Part shown: piece by piece, positions 49,486 to 61,850 of the stretch
Numbering within the stretch: the first letter of the stretch is position 1
How the letters are laid out: every line of letters starts with the position of its first letter
Origin: Fratercula arctica
Taxonomy: Eukaryota > Chordata > Aves > Charadriiformes > Alcidae
Direction of reading: 5' to 3'
Assembly (NCBI GenBank): GCA_947846985.1
Contig: CANTUZ010000007.1
Location: 30,818,355 to 30,882,354 of the forward strand
Length of the DNA: 64,000 nt
Made by a program: the position numbers and the translations under genes
Notes under the pieces: model-generated
The model's input: the letters and a program-made list of their open reading frames with translations, nothing else
What the model was told of the DNA's origin: nothing
Database searches by the model: none

Positions 49486-52400
49486 GGCACCATTATACTA
49501 AATGCTGTACAAGTGTGGATTTGTGTCCTATGGATGGTTTGTTGTCCCTATGAGCTTGAAAGCTTCTCAGTGTCCATCTAATTCTATGATTCCGACATCA
49601 TTTGTGGAAGCAGCTGATTTTCATTTGTCTCCTTGACTTACCACTGTCAAAACTTGTACTGGTAAAGATCAGAACACGTATCCCCATTATGAAAATCTTC
49701 CCCTTCAATTCTTTTTACTGTCATGTCAAGTAATCACAAAATAGACACAAGTTCAGCAAACATCTATGATTTTCACGTGTCTTGCGGGAAAAATTTCTGT
49801 GACCCATGGACTTCCCCCCAGCCCACCCCTTCAGTGATGGTAATGACACAGTAATCTTTATAAGATCCTTTTCATTATTACCTCATAGGAAATAGCCTGG
49901 AAAGAGTTTTACTCCAAAATTTCCTCTCTCTTTCCTCAGGCCATTTAAAGAAAGCTGAATATTTGCATAGCTCTTATAATAAGACATATTTTTAACTGTT
50001 TTTCAATTAAAGTAATAAAACTGTGTTCAAGGTAAATCAGAAGGAGCTGTTAGATATTTTGGATAATAAAATTCTCCTTCAGCAGGGTGTTTATGTTGCA
50101 GAGATTTTATTTTTCAGTTTGCTGTTGTAAAATTAATTTGTTTCAATTTTCAACAAGGTTCTTTAGCATTCCATTTTGATGACTTGAAGCCAGCCTTCTT
50201 CTTGCATCTGTGATAAGCAATTAAAACATTTATACTAAATACTTTCTGAAGTCTTGAAAATCTAAACATGGGATAGTAAAACAAAGGCTGCTTCTAGCAT
50301 GGCTGGGATAAGAACTACTGTATGACAATTTGTTTGAAGTATTTTTAAGAAATCTGTTTTATTAAATTCCAAAAATAAATGAATCTGACTTAAGTACATG
50401 AGGGAAAAAAAAGTCAAATGAATATGCTGTTTCATCTTTACATATAAAACTTACATATAAGATTTTATGAGTTAATAGACTTGGAGAAAGCATTCAGGGG
50501 GTTTGGTCCTATCATTGCTGTTTTTGAGGCGAGGGAATTTTACAAGCATGCCCTATTTAGAAACAGTTTTGTGAGCAACAAAACCGCTCCTCTGGTCTCT
50601 CAGAGTTCAATTTCTTACCAGCTAATAGCTATGACTACAGTTTTTACCCCCATTGAAACATTCATCCCTTTCCTCTCTCTCTTTTCTGTCTTGATACTCC
50701 AGTGTTTCAAAAGCCTGGCCTTAACCTTCTCCAAGGGAGATACAAATAGTATCCATCTGCCTTATTGGGGTACCTGTTTCAGTGGAGCAAATAGGAATTT
50801 AGTGTCTTTGGAAGTGTGCCCACATTAATTTTTGTTGGAGCTGACCTACACATTGAGAAGTACGTAGGGGAAGCAGAATGCTTGTGTACGTGCACTCACA
50901 CAAAGTAAAATCTTGCAGGCATCATTTATATTTCTGTTTATGGTATAATATGCTGGGGTTTTTAATACCTGCCAAAAAATAAGAAGTTAGTGCATTAGGC
51001 ACAAAAGCACTTAAAAAAAAACCCCATAAATTCTTGATGATTCAAGTGTCAAATATTCTTTGTAATTTGTTGCATGTATTGAGGTTAATATTTCTGCAAT
51101 GTGCCAAACATAAAACATACTTTAGAATATTAATAGCATGTTACTGAGATTGTTTTAAAAAAATGCAGCAAGACTATTACAATTTAAAACTGAGAGATTT
51201 TTCTAGGTTAGAATCTGTGCCACATAAAATTCACCTTTGACTTTAACAAAGATGAATGGCTATCCATAAACCCAACTTCTTCCAGGAACTGGCTAAACAG
51301 GAATGAGTAATTACTTCATATAAAACAAAAGTAACACTCTCTAAACCGGTCGCTTTTTCTGCTGTAGTTATTGCTGATGCTAAAATGCATCTTGTCCCTC
51401 CAAGCTCTTTGACTTTAATCACAATGCCACAGGATTTTCTTCTTACTTCCATGTACTGATTGTGAATTATATATGTTACAGTCACTTATGGATATATTAA
51501 GGTCAACAAGAAACATGTTTTGCTAGAGGTATTCTACTGCATGCCTTGTATTTTGGGAAAATTTAGAACTGTTTTAATTTGTATGAAAGCTTGAGCATTG
51601 AAGCTTTTGCCAAATGCACATCTGTATATTTAGTGTGGGATACTGCTACTGAGGATCTGTATTATCATCCACAAAATAGTTACTTAACTTTATTTAAGTC
51701 TCATGGGTATTTGGAAACTTTCATTTTGACACTTTCTTTTTGTATATTCAAGGTACATGCTCACAGGGTTATGGAAAGCATGATCCTCTGCTTTCCAAAA
51801 AAATCTGCAATGAACTTGCGTGCATAAAGTTCTTGGTGTTGCCACTTAAGTCTCATAGCTCCAATACAAGGTGATTTGCATGTATCTATTATCTTCATGG
51901 TCTCCTAATTAATCTCTGCTGTGTTCTCTGAGTTGCTGAGAGGAGAATGAGAAAACACATTCAATTCTTTTGTCTTTACTTTTTTTTTTTTTTTTTTTTT
52001 TTTTGTATTTTAATGTTATTTTCTTAATTTAAGAAAGATTTGTCCACAGTGTAATTCTGGTGACTTTTGTGCACAATCATTTTTCAATGGAATGGGTTGA
52101 GCTCCAGGAGTTCTGAATCTGGTGGGGCCAGGGATTACCTTTCCAGATAATTCTTACAAGTTCTCTAAGAATCCCAAACTGATTACCATTAATATATTTC
52201 CAATGTCAGAGAGATAAAAGTTGAACTCCAAACTTGAATGAAAGGCTTCCAAGAAGCTTAATTTAATTTGTCATTGGGGTGGAGACAAAGTGAAAGCAGA
52301 AGGGAAGAGAAGTTTCTGCATGTAAGAATGTGAAGTGTTCCCAACTCCAAGTATTAGGAGTTGTGACGTCAAGGGAGTATTATCATGCTAGCAGCAGTTA

Positions 52401-52539
52401 TTATCTAAATCTTATAATTCTTTATTAAGTAAAATACATTACATTTTTTCGTTCTTTCCTTACCTTTTTAATGGTTTTTAGTTGTGAGACTATACTGAGA
52501 TTACTTATACATGTCCTGTTTCTTCTTTTGTTTGTGTAA
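49486..52539. other. AT-rich unique sequence, no gene seen
   Basis: Contains a T25 run at 51980-52004. The frames at 50481-50828 (115 codons), 51243-51485 and 51579-51827 have no recognisable domain. Nothing else is evident. Confidence 0.55.
51980..52004. repeat. Poly-T run (25)
   Basis: An uninterrupted T25 homopolymer. Confidence 0.95.
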
Positions 52540-52960
52540 TGCTCTTTTACCAGCGCTTGCCAGAGACCAGATTCTAGGTTTGCCGTACTCTGCTTTCATA
52601 TGATAGTACTTAAAAGTCTTGTAATGAGGATAGTCTTGTAATGAGCATGTCAGAATACTGCATTAAGTGGGCATTACAGTGCAGCTATTACAGGGCAGAA
52701 GTTGCTTTAGTAGAAATCTATGCGAATCTCATATGAAGTTATTATATTGCCATTACAGTGTCAAAGCAATCTCTAAGCTAGTCCATGGAGACCACATTAT
52801 TATGTCATGATAGGAGATTACGCCTTTGCACTAAATGGTTTCAGAATAAGTCTACAGAGACCTAATTATATTGCCATTGCTGCTTGAGAGGATTGTTTAA
52901 CAGTGAAGCACTTTCTGTGGAAGCTCACTTAAAATGAAATTTTGACAGTGTATTTTCTGC
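52540..52960. promoter_or_regulatory. Possible conserved non-coding (enhancer-like) element
   Basis: This segment is less AT-rich and less repetitive than its surroundings and is dense in repeated short words that resemble transcription-factor sites. CATTACAGTG occurs identically at 52672-52681 and 52751-52760, with a related TATTACAGGG at about 52686. ATTATATTGCCATT occurs identically at 52741-52754 and 52865-52878. A 17-bp tandem, AGTCTTGTAATGAGNAT, sits at 52615-52648. TAAT cores suit homeodomain proteins. No coding frame of note overlaps. This is a judgement from texture; only alignment to other birds or mammals can confirm conservation. Confidence 0.3.
52615..52648. repeat. 17-bp tandem duplication
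   Basis: AGTCTTGTAATGAGGAT (52615-52631) is followed at once by AGTCTTGTAATGAGCAT (52632-52648), with one difference. Confidence 0.92.
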
Positions 52961-54886
52961 TAAAAAAAAAAAGGAAGGAAACAAATAAAGCAAAATCAAT
53001 TACTGTGTTAAATTAAACCATAAATACATCATAAATGCTGAATTTGCAGTCCACCTAACTTAACTCTGACTTCCCGTAACTAAAATACACAAATAAATAA
53101 CAGTTGTCTTTAAATTCCCACAGGAAATAATTTTTTAATTGTGAAAACTGTTTTTATTCATACAAAACTACAGTAACTCTTAACAGTCAATTTTCTGCCC
53201 CTGTGATAATGATGTGATTGGTTTCTAAAGGACCAGCTCCTGTTTCAAACTATTTAATGCATCTGTTGTTGCTAAATGGAAATTTTGATTTGAAGTCTTA
53301 AGTGTTCAGTAGAAGTTTAAATTATGAATTTATGCATAGTTCTAAATTTATGGCTATTACCAAATTAATTTTAATATGTATTTTTTGATTTTTATCCAGA
53401 TAGAGAAAAAAATTACTGCTAGTAAAATTAGGTTAGTATTAATAAAAATCTACAGAAATCTTTTCCCAAGACAGAGGGCAAAACAAAGATGAGATCAATT
53501 CTTGCAAATGTTTATTTAGAGTGCCTCTCAGACTATGGAGAAGTTATTCATTACCTGTTCTATAGATGCAGTGTCTCCTTTAAATTGATATAGAAAATCG
53601 ATGCTCTGAGTAGGAGAAAAGACACTGTCCTCTATAAATCACAAGTATAGACTTTAGTGCTATAAATTTAATTCAGAAACAACCAAAACAAAACAAACAT
53701 CTCTTTGCCTTTTTTTTTTACTTAAGAAAGAAAATGTGTAGATTTTATAGAATAACATGAAATTTAACTCAACCAAGATTCAGATTATCCTGCAAGAAAG
53801 AATAAAATCTATAATTAAATTTGTTAACTATTCATATGCAAGCATGTGCCTGTAAATAAATGTTTAAATTAATATATGTGTATGTTTAAACAAGTTTCAG
53901 TTTATAAAAATCTGCTTTACATATGTATAGTTGACTTCTATGTATCTGCAGAAGTCTTCTGTCTCTTAAGTCCTCATCAGCTAAATGGAGGAATCTGAAA
54001 TGAGGCACAATTAGTTCTACAAATTGAAGAGTTGGAGAAAATTGGTTAGAGTTAATAAAGCTGGGGTTTAGAGAACAGTAAAGGGAATATAATAATCATC
54101 AAGTAATCAATCAACCTTGGCACATACAGTGCTAATTCTGTCTGTCTAATATATCTATTTTGGTATTTCTAATGTATCTATCACTGTAGCATCTAGATAC
54201 CATGCGTCAGATTTAGCAAGCCTCATTAAACATGGTATAAAACTTAAATTCAAAATAAGGCAATAACTGTTTCCTATACTAGAGAAATTCAGTAATAAAG
54301 ACATAAACTAAAGAAAATCTTTGTTTGTAGTTACTTTATATTAAATGCACATAGTTACATCACTGGGTCAGATATTGAAATATATATACATTTATTTATT
54401 TATTCACTTACAGTAGTCTGAAAAATGAGATGAATGAAATAATCTGACCTGTAAAAGTAATTCTTAAGGCCTAGCCAAGTGTGTATTTTGCAAGCTCTGC
54501 TCAGTGTAAACTGAGGCCAACATAGGAATGTAATGACTTACCAGTAAGCTCCCGATTACGTTGCTATTGCATAGACTCACAGATGACAAGGAACAATATT
54601 ACTTATATTAATACTTACAGATTTAGGAACGCTGCAATAGTGGGAAAGATCTGATAATGATGTTTATGTAAAGAAAGAAGAAAGGCTGTATGTTTATGGG
54701 TGGAATAGTATGGAAGGAAGTGTTGAGAAGGACATACTCTTACTTCTTGTGTTTGAAATTAACATAGTTATTGAGTAATAGCAAAATCACTATCGTGTAA
54801 TGACATGTAAGATATCACATAATAGCAATGTAAAGACCAAGCTCTTCTCAAAGGAATATGGATGGAATATTATCATTTTAATTATT

Positions 54887-54901
54887 AAAAAAAAAAAAAA
54901 A
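54887..54901. repeat. Poly-A run (15)
   Basis: Uninterrupted A15 between ATTATT and TTAGGC. No retrocopy is visible upstream. Confidence 0.92.
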
Positions 54902-55213
54902 TTAGGCTTGGCTAAAAAAATCAGAAACTGCCCTTTAGGGACAAATCTGGGAATGATCAAGGACAGACTTTAGAAAAAGAGTCCTTGCTTTAGCCTCTTT
55001 GCAGCAATGTACTCAGAATTTCAATGAATGAAGATAACCTCCATTCTCATTTAAAATAATATCCTGGACAAGGGGAAAAAAAAACCAAAACAACCTAAGA
55101 ATAACTTGACATCATTTGTGTAGGACAGTACTATCAAAACAGCTGGGTTATTAAAAAAACTTACATGCACAAATATTAATTTTTACAAGAATCTCTCTTC
55201 CATCATCCTCCTT

Positions 55214-55224
55214 CCCCCCCCCCC
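55214..55224. repeat. Poly-C run (11)
   Basis: C11 in the context TCCTCCTT-C11-AGCC. It is a second, shorter C homopolymer about 2.2 kb before the C27 run. Confidence 0.92.
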
Positions 55225-56751
55225 AGCCAATTAACTGTAAATTGTGTTAAGGAATACATCCTCCTAATACATATGCTGTCCTAATACATTTCAAACAAAC
55301 ATTCTGATCCATAGAAAGAATGACAAATCTTAGCCTTTTACAGCCTCTTCACGGGCATAGTTAAATACTGTACTATACTCACTTATTCGTCATTTGACCC
55401 ACAGATCATAATCACAACAGATACCTGTGCTCTGCTGCTAATACACCTGTAAGATATATAGCTGCATGATAAAATGCTGAGATAAGGTGAGTGCTACTTT
55501 CCAAGTTTGCAGTCTCTCTTTCCAACACCCACACAGAAGTCTTATCCCATCTTCCAGAGCTCTTGCTAACTGAGATCACCTTCTGTTAAAATCACTGGTC
55601 GGTCATGGTACTTCCAACATTCAGGACATCTCCGCTTAACACAGCGAGCCATAAAAGGACTGGTGAGTTATTTAGTCCGTTACACTGCCAAAGGGCAGAA
55701 CCACGTTAACCGCAGCCAGAATTCTTGTAGATAAATCCCCTTGGCTACTGTCAGAATTAAATCTCTGTTTACTAATTTTCAGTGGTGTGGGTTTTGCTTC
55801 TGGAAGGGTACAAAACATTTTGTGCAGTCTTAAACTCACTGTTTTACTTTTGTGTTTGGAAGACTGGACTGGTCTTTAAGAAATAGACCTGACAAAGAAT
55901 CCAGAACATCCAATTAGAGGAAAATCTGGAGGTTGCAAAGGACAGATGTAGTAAAACAGTATTTTTTTGACAATGAATTTGGTTTACAAAACATCCTTCA
56001 CAAACATTTTAGGGTATTGTAAATGTTCCGTAAATCTAAAACCAATGTAATTATTTAATTGAATTGAATCATTGAATGCGGTAATTCTAGAACATGTTGA
56101 CTTCATACTGAAATACAAGGAATTAATTTTGCTTCTAGTTGTTTCAGTCATCAGAACTTATTTTTAGTTCCAAAAAGTTTGCCCGTGCTTTGCAAAGTGT
56201 GCTCTTACTGGCCATTGTACCAACATTTTTTACTGACAGTACGAGCTCTTTGGATTCTGGGAAGAGAATACATTCCGTTATCTACCAAATCAGCAATTAT
56301 GAGCTAGAGAACTACTGTTCTTCACTAGAGAGATAAGAATGGCTGCTTCAATGTTCATTAAGATATGAGTCTTGAAAATGAAATAATTCCTGCCAAGAAC
56401 CTAAATTTTACCTTATTTAGTGAAAGACTGGTGATGTTTGATTTCTTGTTTCTTTTTAAAATTGTCTTTTGCATCTAATCAACTTAATTAAATTGTGCAA
56501 TGGAACACAGCTTTTCAAGACAAGAGATTTCATAATGATCCTACAGAAATAGTCTGATCCTTACCTCCTGAAATAAGTAATCTTTCTGAAGCATTCCAAA
56601 TTATTTTAGGAAAAATATTATAATTATAGAAGTCATTATGCATATAACTAACATGTAAGTTACTTTAGAAAAGACTGATGACTGAGAACTGGGAAAATGC
56701 TTGATAAATGCTGTACAAATTAATTCAGTCCAGTGTTTATTTGAATACAGT

Positions 56752-56787
56752 ATACTATACACAGTGCATTTAATACTATACACAGTG
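56752..56787. repeat. 15-bp direct repeat, 21-bp period
   Basis: ATACTATACACAGTG is identical at 56752-56766 and 56773-56787. It is a local duplication. Confidence 0.92.
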
Positions 56788-57390
56788 ATTAATAAAGCAG
56801 TTATCCAATAGTTTAATTCCTTTATTCGTAGGCTCAAGTTTTAACCTGAATTCTATTATTTCCTCACTTTCAGGACCTTCATTTTGCAATTTGATAGGAT
56901 ATGATTTCATGTTAAATGTGAATGTACTCTAAACAGTCACTTGTTTTATTGGAAAACCTTAATTACATAAACTAGAGTTTGGTCACTAAACACTAATTTT
57001 TACACAGGGTATTGTAGGATTGCTGCCTTCTGGATCCAGAGGACAGCTCTTAGAAATGCGAGCTATAAATTACAACTTTCTTAGTGCTTTTAACATGTGA
57101 GAATATAAACTTTGGTATAGTTGCATAATACAATTAGATTTTGCCCTTGTGTAGCATCTATTCATTTTAAAAAATGTACAAAACACTCCAAACTACTTAG
57201 AAAAAGCTTCTCTGGGGCCAGAGAAAGCCATAGTGCATTCATTCTAATGTATCTTTTCCAAAAGCACTCTTACAAGAACTGCATGTCTGATGTGAACTCT
57301 GCCAACCTCTTCAGAGACTGACTAGGCTATTTTGGCATCCATAATGTTGGGGAAGTCCAATACAAAATCTCTTGAAAGATGAAGAGAGCT

Positions 57391-57422
57391 CCCCTCCCCC
57401 CCCCCCCCCCCCCCCCCCCCCC
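57391..57422. repeat. Poly-C tract (C4-T-C27)
   Basis: Twenty-seven consecutive C (57396-57422) after CCCCT, followed by TTTTT. It is by far the most extreme C/G homopolymer in the window and stands in AT-rich DNA. The complementary G27 could form G-quadruplexes and the C strand an i-motif. The length may be imprecise because polymerases and assemblers handle such runs badly. Confidence 0.93.
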
Positions 57423-60400
57423 TTTTTATGTATTACGGTGTTTTTCATTATTTGTTATTTTAGAATATTTCCTACTTGAATAAACACTATTGAGAATGCA
57501 GAAGCTGTACAGACACAAAATCAGTTATTTGCTAAGGAAGTTTTAATTATATTACCCTTGAAATTTTATATATTTTAATGTATCACTTTTAATACAGAAC
57601 TCTCACTTTACCCATGCAAGTCTAATTTCTGCCTGATAAACTCTCAAATTAGTTTCAGATAATTGCTTTTTCGGTCTTCTCACATACATCTACTGTCAAT
57701 TTTTTACAGCTCACTGAGCCATTTCAAATTATGTCTGGTTTGTCTTGCAAAATAAAAATGAGTGATTAAAGATGTTAAGTCTTTCTGTATCCAAAGCTTT
57801 GTTTTTACTTTCTGTGTTACAAGTATTTTCCATTTGACTTTTTTTTTCATATATAATGTCTTCCAGAGTCATGCTGAAAATAAAAAGGACTAGTTGTGGT
57901 ATGCTGCACTCCGTATTCTGTAGTCTTTAATAACATGTTGTTTCATGTTTAAGTGTCAGTTATGCTTTCAGGTCCTGCCTTTTCTGATCCACAGTACCTG
58001 CATTAGCTGTGCTAACGTACATTTGGTTTCCAAACAGGCTCAGAGATCTACACCATGAGTATATCATGGCAGATTTTACACTTTTAGTAAAATTCCGAAA
58101 ATCCATGCAAAAAAAATGCACACAATGGAACGTCTCTTTACTTCCATCAACACACTGCTATTAGGAAATTTTCTGCATATTAGTCGTCTTATGTGTTGTA
58201 TTTTTCCATGTTTGTGCATTCTCTTTGTCATTCTGCTTTCACTTTGTATTGATTCATTTAAACTCCTGAGGCTGATTTTTTCCTTGCCTTGACATATGAG
58301 ACCTGCACTATGTTCGGATGTCACTTGTGATAATTGCAATTCCCTCCATTTGTGATTTTACTAGTTTTCAGGCTAAAAATTGAGTAAAGGTGTTATCAAA
58401 TTAATTCCTTTCTAATGGTAGTAGCAGGGGGCAGAAAACTGAACTGGCATAAAGAAAGACTATGATGAGATTTATAAAGTGTTTCCATGGATTCGGGACT
58501 CTTCTCACTGGTGGACCAAAGTTCCTTCAAGCTCTACGATCTTAAAATCAGAGCAGGTTATTTGAGCTTTTCCTCTGGCATTTAATAGGCAGATATGCAT
58601 TTTTAGAGATGTCCTCATCAAATTCTAAACAAAGTTACCTGTATTTGTATAAAAAAAGAGATAGTAGCATCAAACAATGTGCTACACTGAAAAATATATT
58701 TATTACACTTGTTTTCCCAAACATCTGACAGCTCCCTTCATTTTCACATCTTCACTCCTGCAAGTTCTGAAAAATTCTTCTCTATAAACTCAATTTCTAT
58801 CTCACTGACCTTTCAAAGGACAGAGTTATTTCAGGACAATCTTCAGGTAAGCATGCAAGTTGTAAGCTTAAGCAGGTCAGAGACCAAACACAAGAACTTC
58901 ATGGTGTCACTCAAGTCTGTTTAGACGCTGTAGTCTAAGAAAATAAGCAATATAAGCAACTAATGAAAACTTGTTGGTTATGTTGTTCTGAACTGTTGGT
59001 AGGACTGCACGATATCATCCTACAAAGTAGAGGAACAGGGCGTCTGAAGTGCATTTTGATTCATCTGTTATTCATGCTCTACACTGCAAAACACTAATGT
59101 GAGAACGACAGTAGCCCTCAACTTCCTCCTTTTACAATAATTCTACTAGTTATAAAGAAGTTTTGGAAATACTTTGATTTGGACATAAAATTGCGTTTTT
59201 TCCTGAAAGAGTAGGAATGGTGCTTTGGGATTTAACTCAAAAGAAGAAACTTTTCAGTCATGTATAATAACTGTGAAGTTGGTGGTGAATGTAAATGTAA
59301 CAATACACAGAAACATGAGAGGACCTTATATTTATTTTTAACATTATAAATATTTCCACTAGACTTTGTTCTTGTAGACGTTTAATAGAAGCACAAAAGA
59401 AACCAGTTGCTTCATTCTGAGAGATTAGTAAAAACTTGGGTGAATGCAATGACAGTCAAAACATTATTGCCAAGTAAGTGGAAGATGAAATGTTACTGTA
59501 TATTAAAAAATCCCCAAACTTTTCCACAATTTTTTTGCTTTGGAATATGTCATATAATTCCCTTACTAGAAACATAAATGTTAGGTTTTGCTTTTTGCCT
59601 TATTAAAATATAAGCTAATTGTTGCCAATAATTTGATCCTCATTATCTAACAATTATATTAATTGGGTGGTTAAGTGCTTACTTAAGACATCCTTTTTAT
59701 CTTCTGTAGACAGCAGATGTAGATTGTAACAACAGTTATAATATAAGTGACTGCAGATGGTCCAGATTCCTTTCTCTATCCTAAAATACACTGTATGGAT
59801 CTTGTCACTTTAAAGTGAGAATATTCTGTGATTTTTATATCAATTATTTAAATCTTGACACACCCTCTCATATGTTTCTTAAGTAATTTGGGAAATATTT
59901 TCCCTTCAGTATAGTTAGAACAAAATTTTTTATAAAAAAGAGATACTGAACTTTAGATCAGATCATGCCTTGGTTTGTGATGAGATAAACATGTTTGTCT
60001 GTTCTCTGATTTTTAACCTATCCTCTCTGGATCCCAGCGCCAGTGCATTTAATGATTTTTGTTGCCAATCTCATACCAAGTGTGAATGGAGATCTCAGAT
60101 TTTTTTAAAAAAAGAAATAATTAATATCATACACAAAGGCAGAATCATCAGACTGAGACTTTACTAACTACAAAAATGACCCAGACTATCAAATTCCAGT
60201 TTGTGCACAAATCAGCAACATATACTTAATAAGAATTTTTACTGTGTGGTAAAGTATCATTTCTAAAAGTGCTTTCCCAATATCCTGATTTCTAATAAAA
60301 TTAAAGTCTATTATAGAAGCTTAGCATTGCCTGTTTTCAGAAATGCTGAATGTAAATTTCACCAAAATTTAGTGAGTCTTTTTTCCTGACACAGTATTTA

Positions 60401-61790
60401 TAAAGGAATATAAGAAACTCTTCTAGTTTACAAACAGATATTACCAATATTCCTGTTTTCATACCTGTGAGTATTGCTTTATGGTAGTTGGTAGTTCCTT
60501 ATAGTAACTGTTTGGTTTGGGTTCCAAAACTGTGCGTATGCTGTATGGGGTAGAACAATCCCGACAGTACATGCAAAATGTAATCCATAACTCAGGATTG
60601 TCAGACGTTAGTTAATAGAAACAGATTATTTCCTTAAGGAAATGATAGTTAATAAAGTATATATTTTATTTGTGAATTTTTTACTATTCATTCTTCAAAA
60701 GGAAAATGTATGCAGAGTGTATCTTTCAAGCCTTAGTATTTCTGCTTTTATTCTCTCTGCTTTTAGTGCATAGTAACACAAAACTCAATAGCATCTGGAA
60801 GATGTTTTCTTTTGCACTTCTTTCATCTCTATATGATAGAAACAAGCTGCCCTAGTCATTATTTTTCTCTTCCATGTTGTTGTAAAACATAAAAATATTT
60901 AGTTTGTACCCATTTTAATCACTTTTCTCCTGTTGTGTTGTGTAATATTTTGTGTTTACAGTATGTTTAATTTGAGATCACAAAGACCATTAATTTAACA
61001 GTCTTGCTGTGAATGTACATTATGCAAAGAGTATAAAAAAGGGGGAGATTTTCAACTCTTATTTTTAAAGAAATGTGAATCTAATAGACATCTACTAATT
61101 AGTGTGAAGGCTTTCTGGCTAAGTACTAAGTTATAAAAAGGTCTCCTAACAGTAATCTTAACTGTTGGTATTGTTTGGAACACAGATGATGAGAATTTTC
61201 TCATGGAATAGCTTTAAATTGACTGTCAAAAAATCAACTAATCACTATGAAGGTTAATAATTTAGAATAAGATCATTTCTTGTTTAAGAATTATCTTGAT
61301 TTCTTACTATGACTGATATGGTTTATACATATAATATTTCATATGTTAATGAGATAAAAAGAATGGGGACAGCTGGTTTGCACTTTCTGTGTTCTCAGCA
61401 TTTGGGTCGCAACAGGCTAAACACCATTACTAATGTTCCTCTTTCCTCTAGAAATAAGAACTGAAATGAGATTACACTCCCAATTATCTGGGATTATGCA
61501 ATACATTTAATTTTAGCGTTATGTGCCTGCATAAAAGGAAAAAAAAAATCATGATGATTCTAGGTAGTATAACAGTACTCATCCTTGTTATGTGAGGTAG
61601 CTTATTAGATTTATATTTAACAGGAAAATACCTAAAATGTCTTACAAAAAAAACGCGGGCTGATTCTGAGTTAAGTCAAAATAGACTGATGTTTCTTAAT
61701 ACAATAAAAACTGAACCCTTTATGTAGAGTTTTCTGAGAGGTTATTGTCCATTCTTGCCCATAGGGAGAGTGTTTGGGAGTGGGTGGCAC

Positions 61791-61850
61791 CTTTCTTTTT
61801 TTCTTTTTTCTTTTTTCTTTTTTTCTTTTTTCTTTTTTTTTTTTTTTTTC
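61791..61850. repeat. TTTTTTC-type polypyrimidine repeat
   Basis: C separated by five to seven T over about 40 bases, then a pure T run. On the minus strand this gives the Lys/Arg-only start of a 60-codon frame (61671-61853), which is not a gene. A homopurine-homopyrimidine tract of this kind can form triplex DNA. Confidence 0.93.

Noticed and set aside
58731..58847. Possible exon between a CTGACAG acceptor and a CAG-GTAAGC donor
   Set aside because: The splice-like sites are fair, but the open frame is low in information and the acceptor tract is weak. Not enough to call it.
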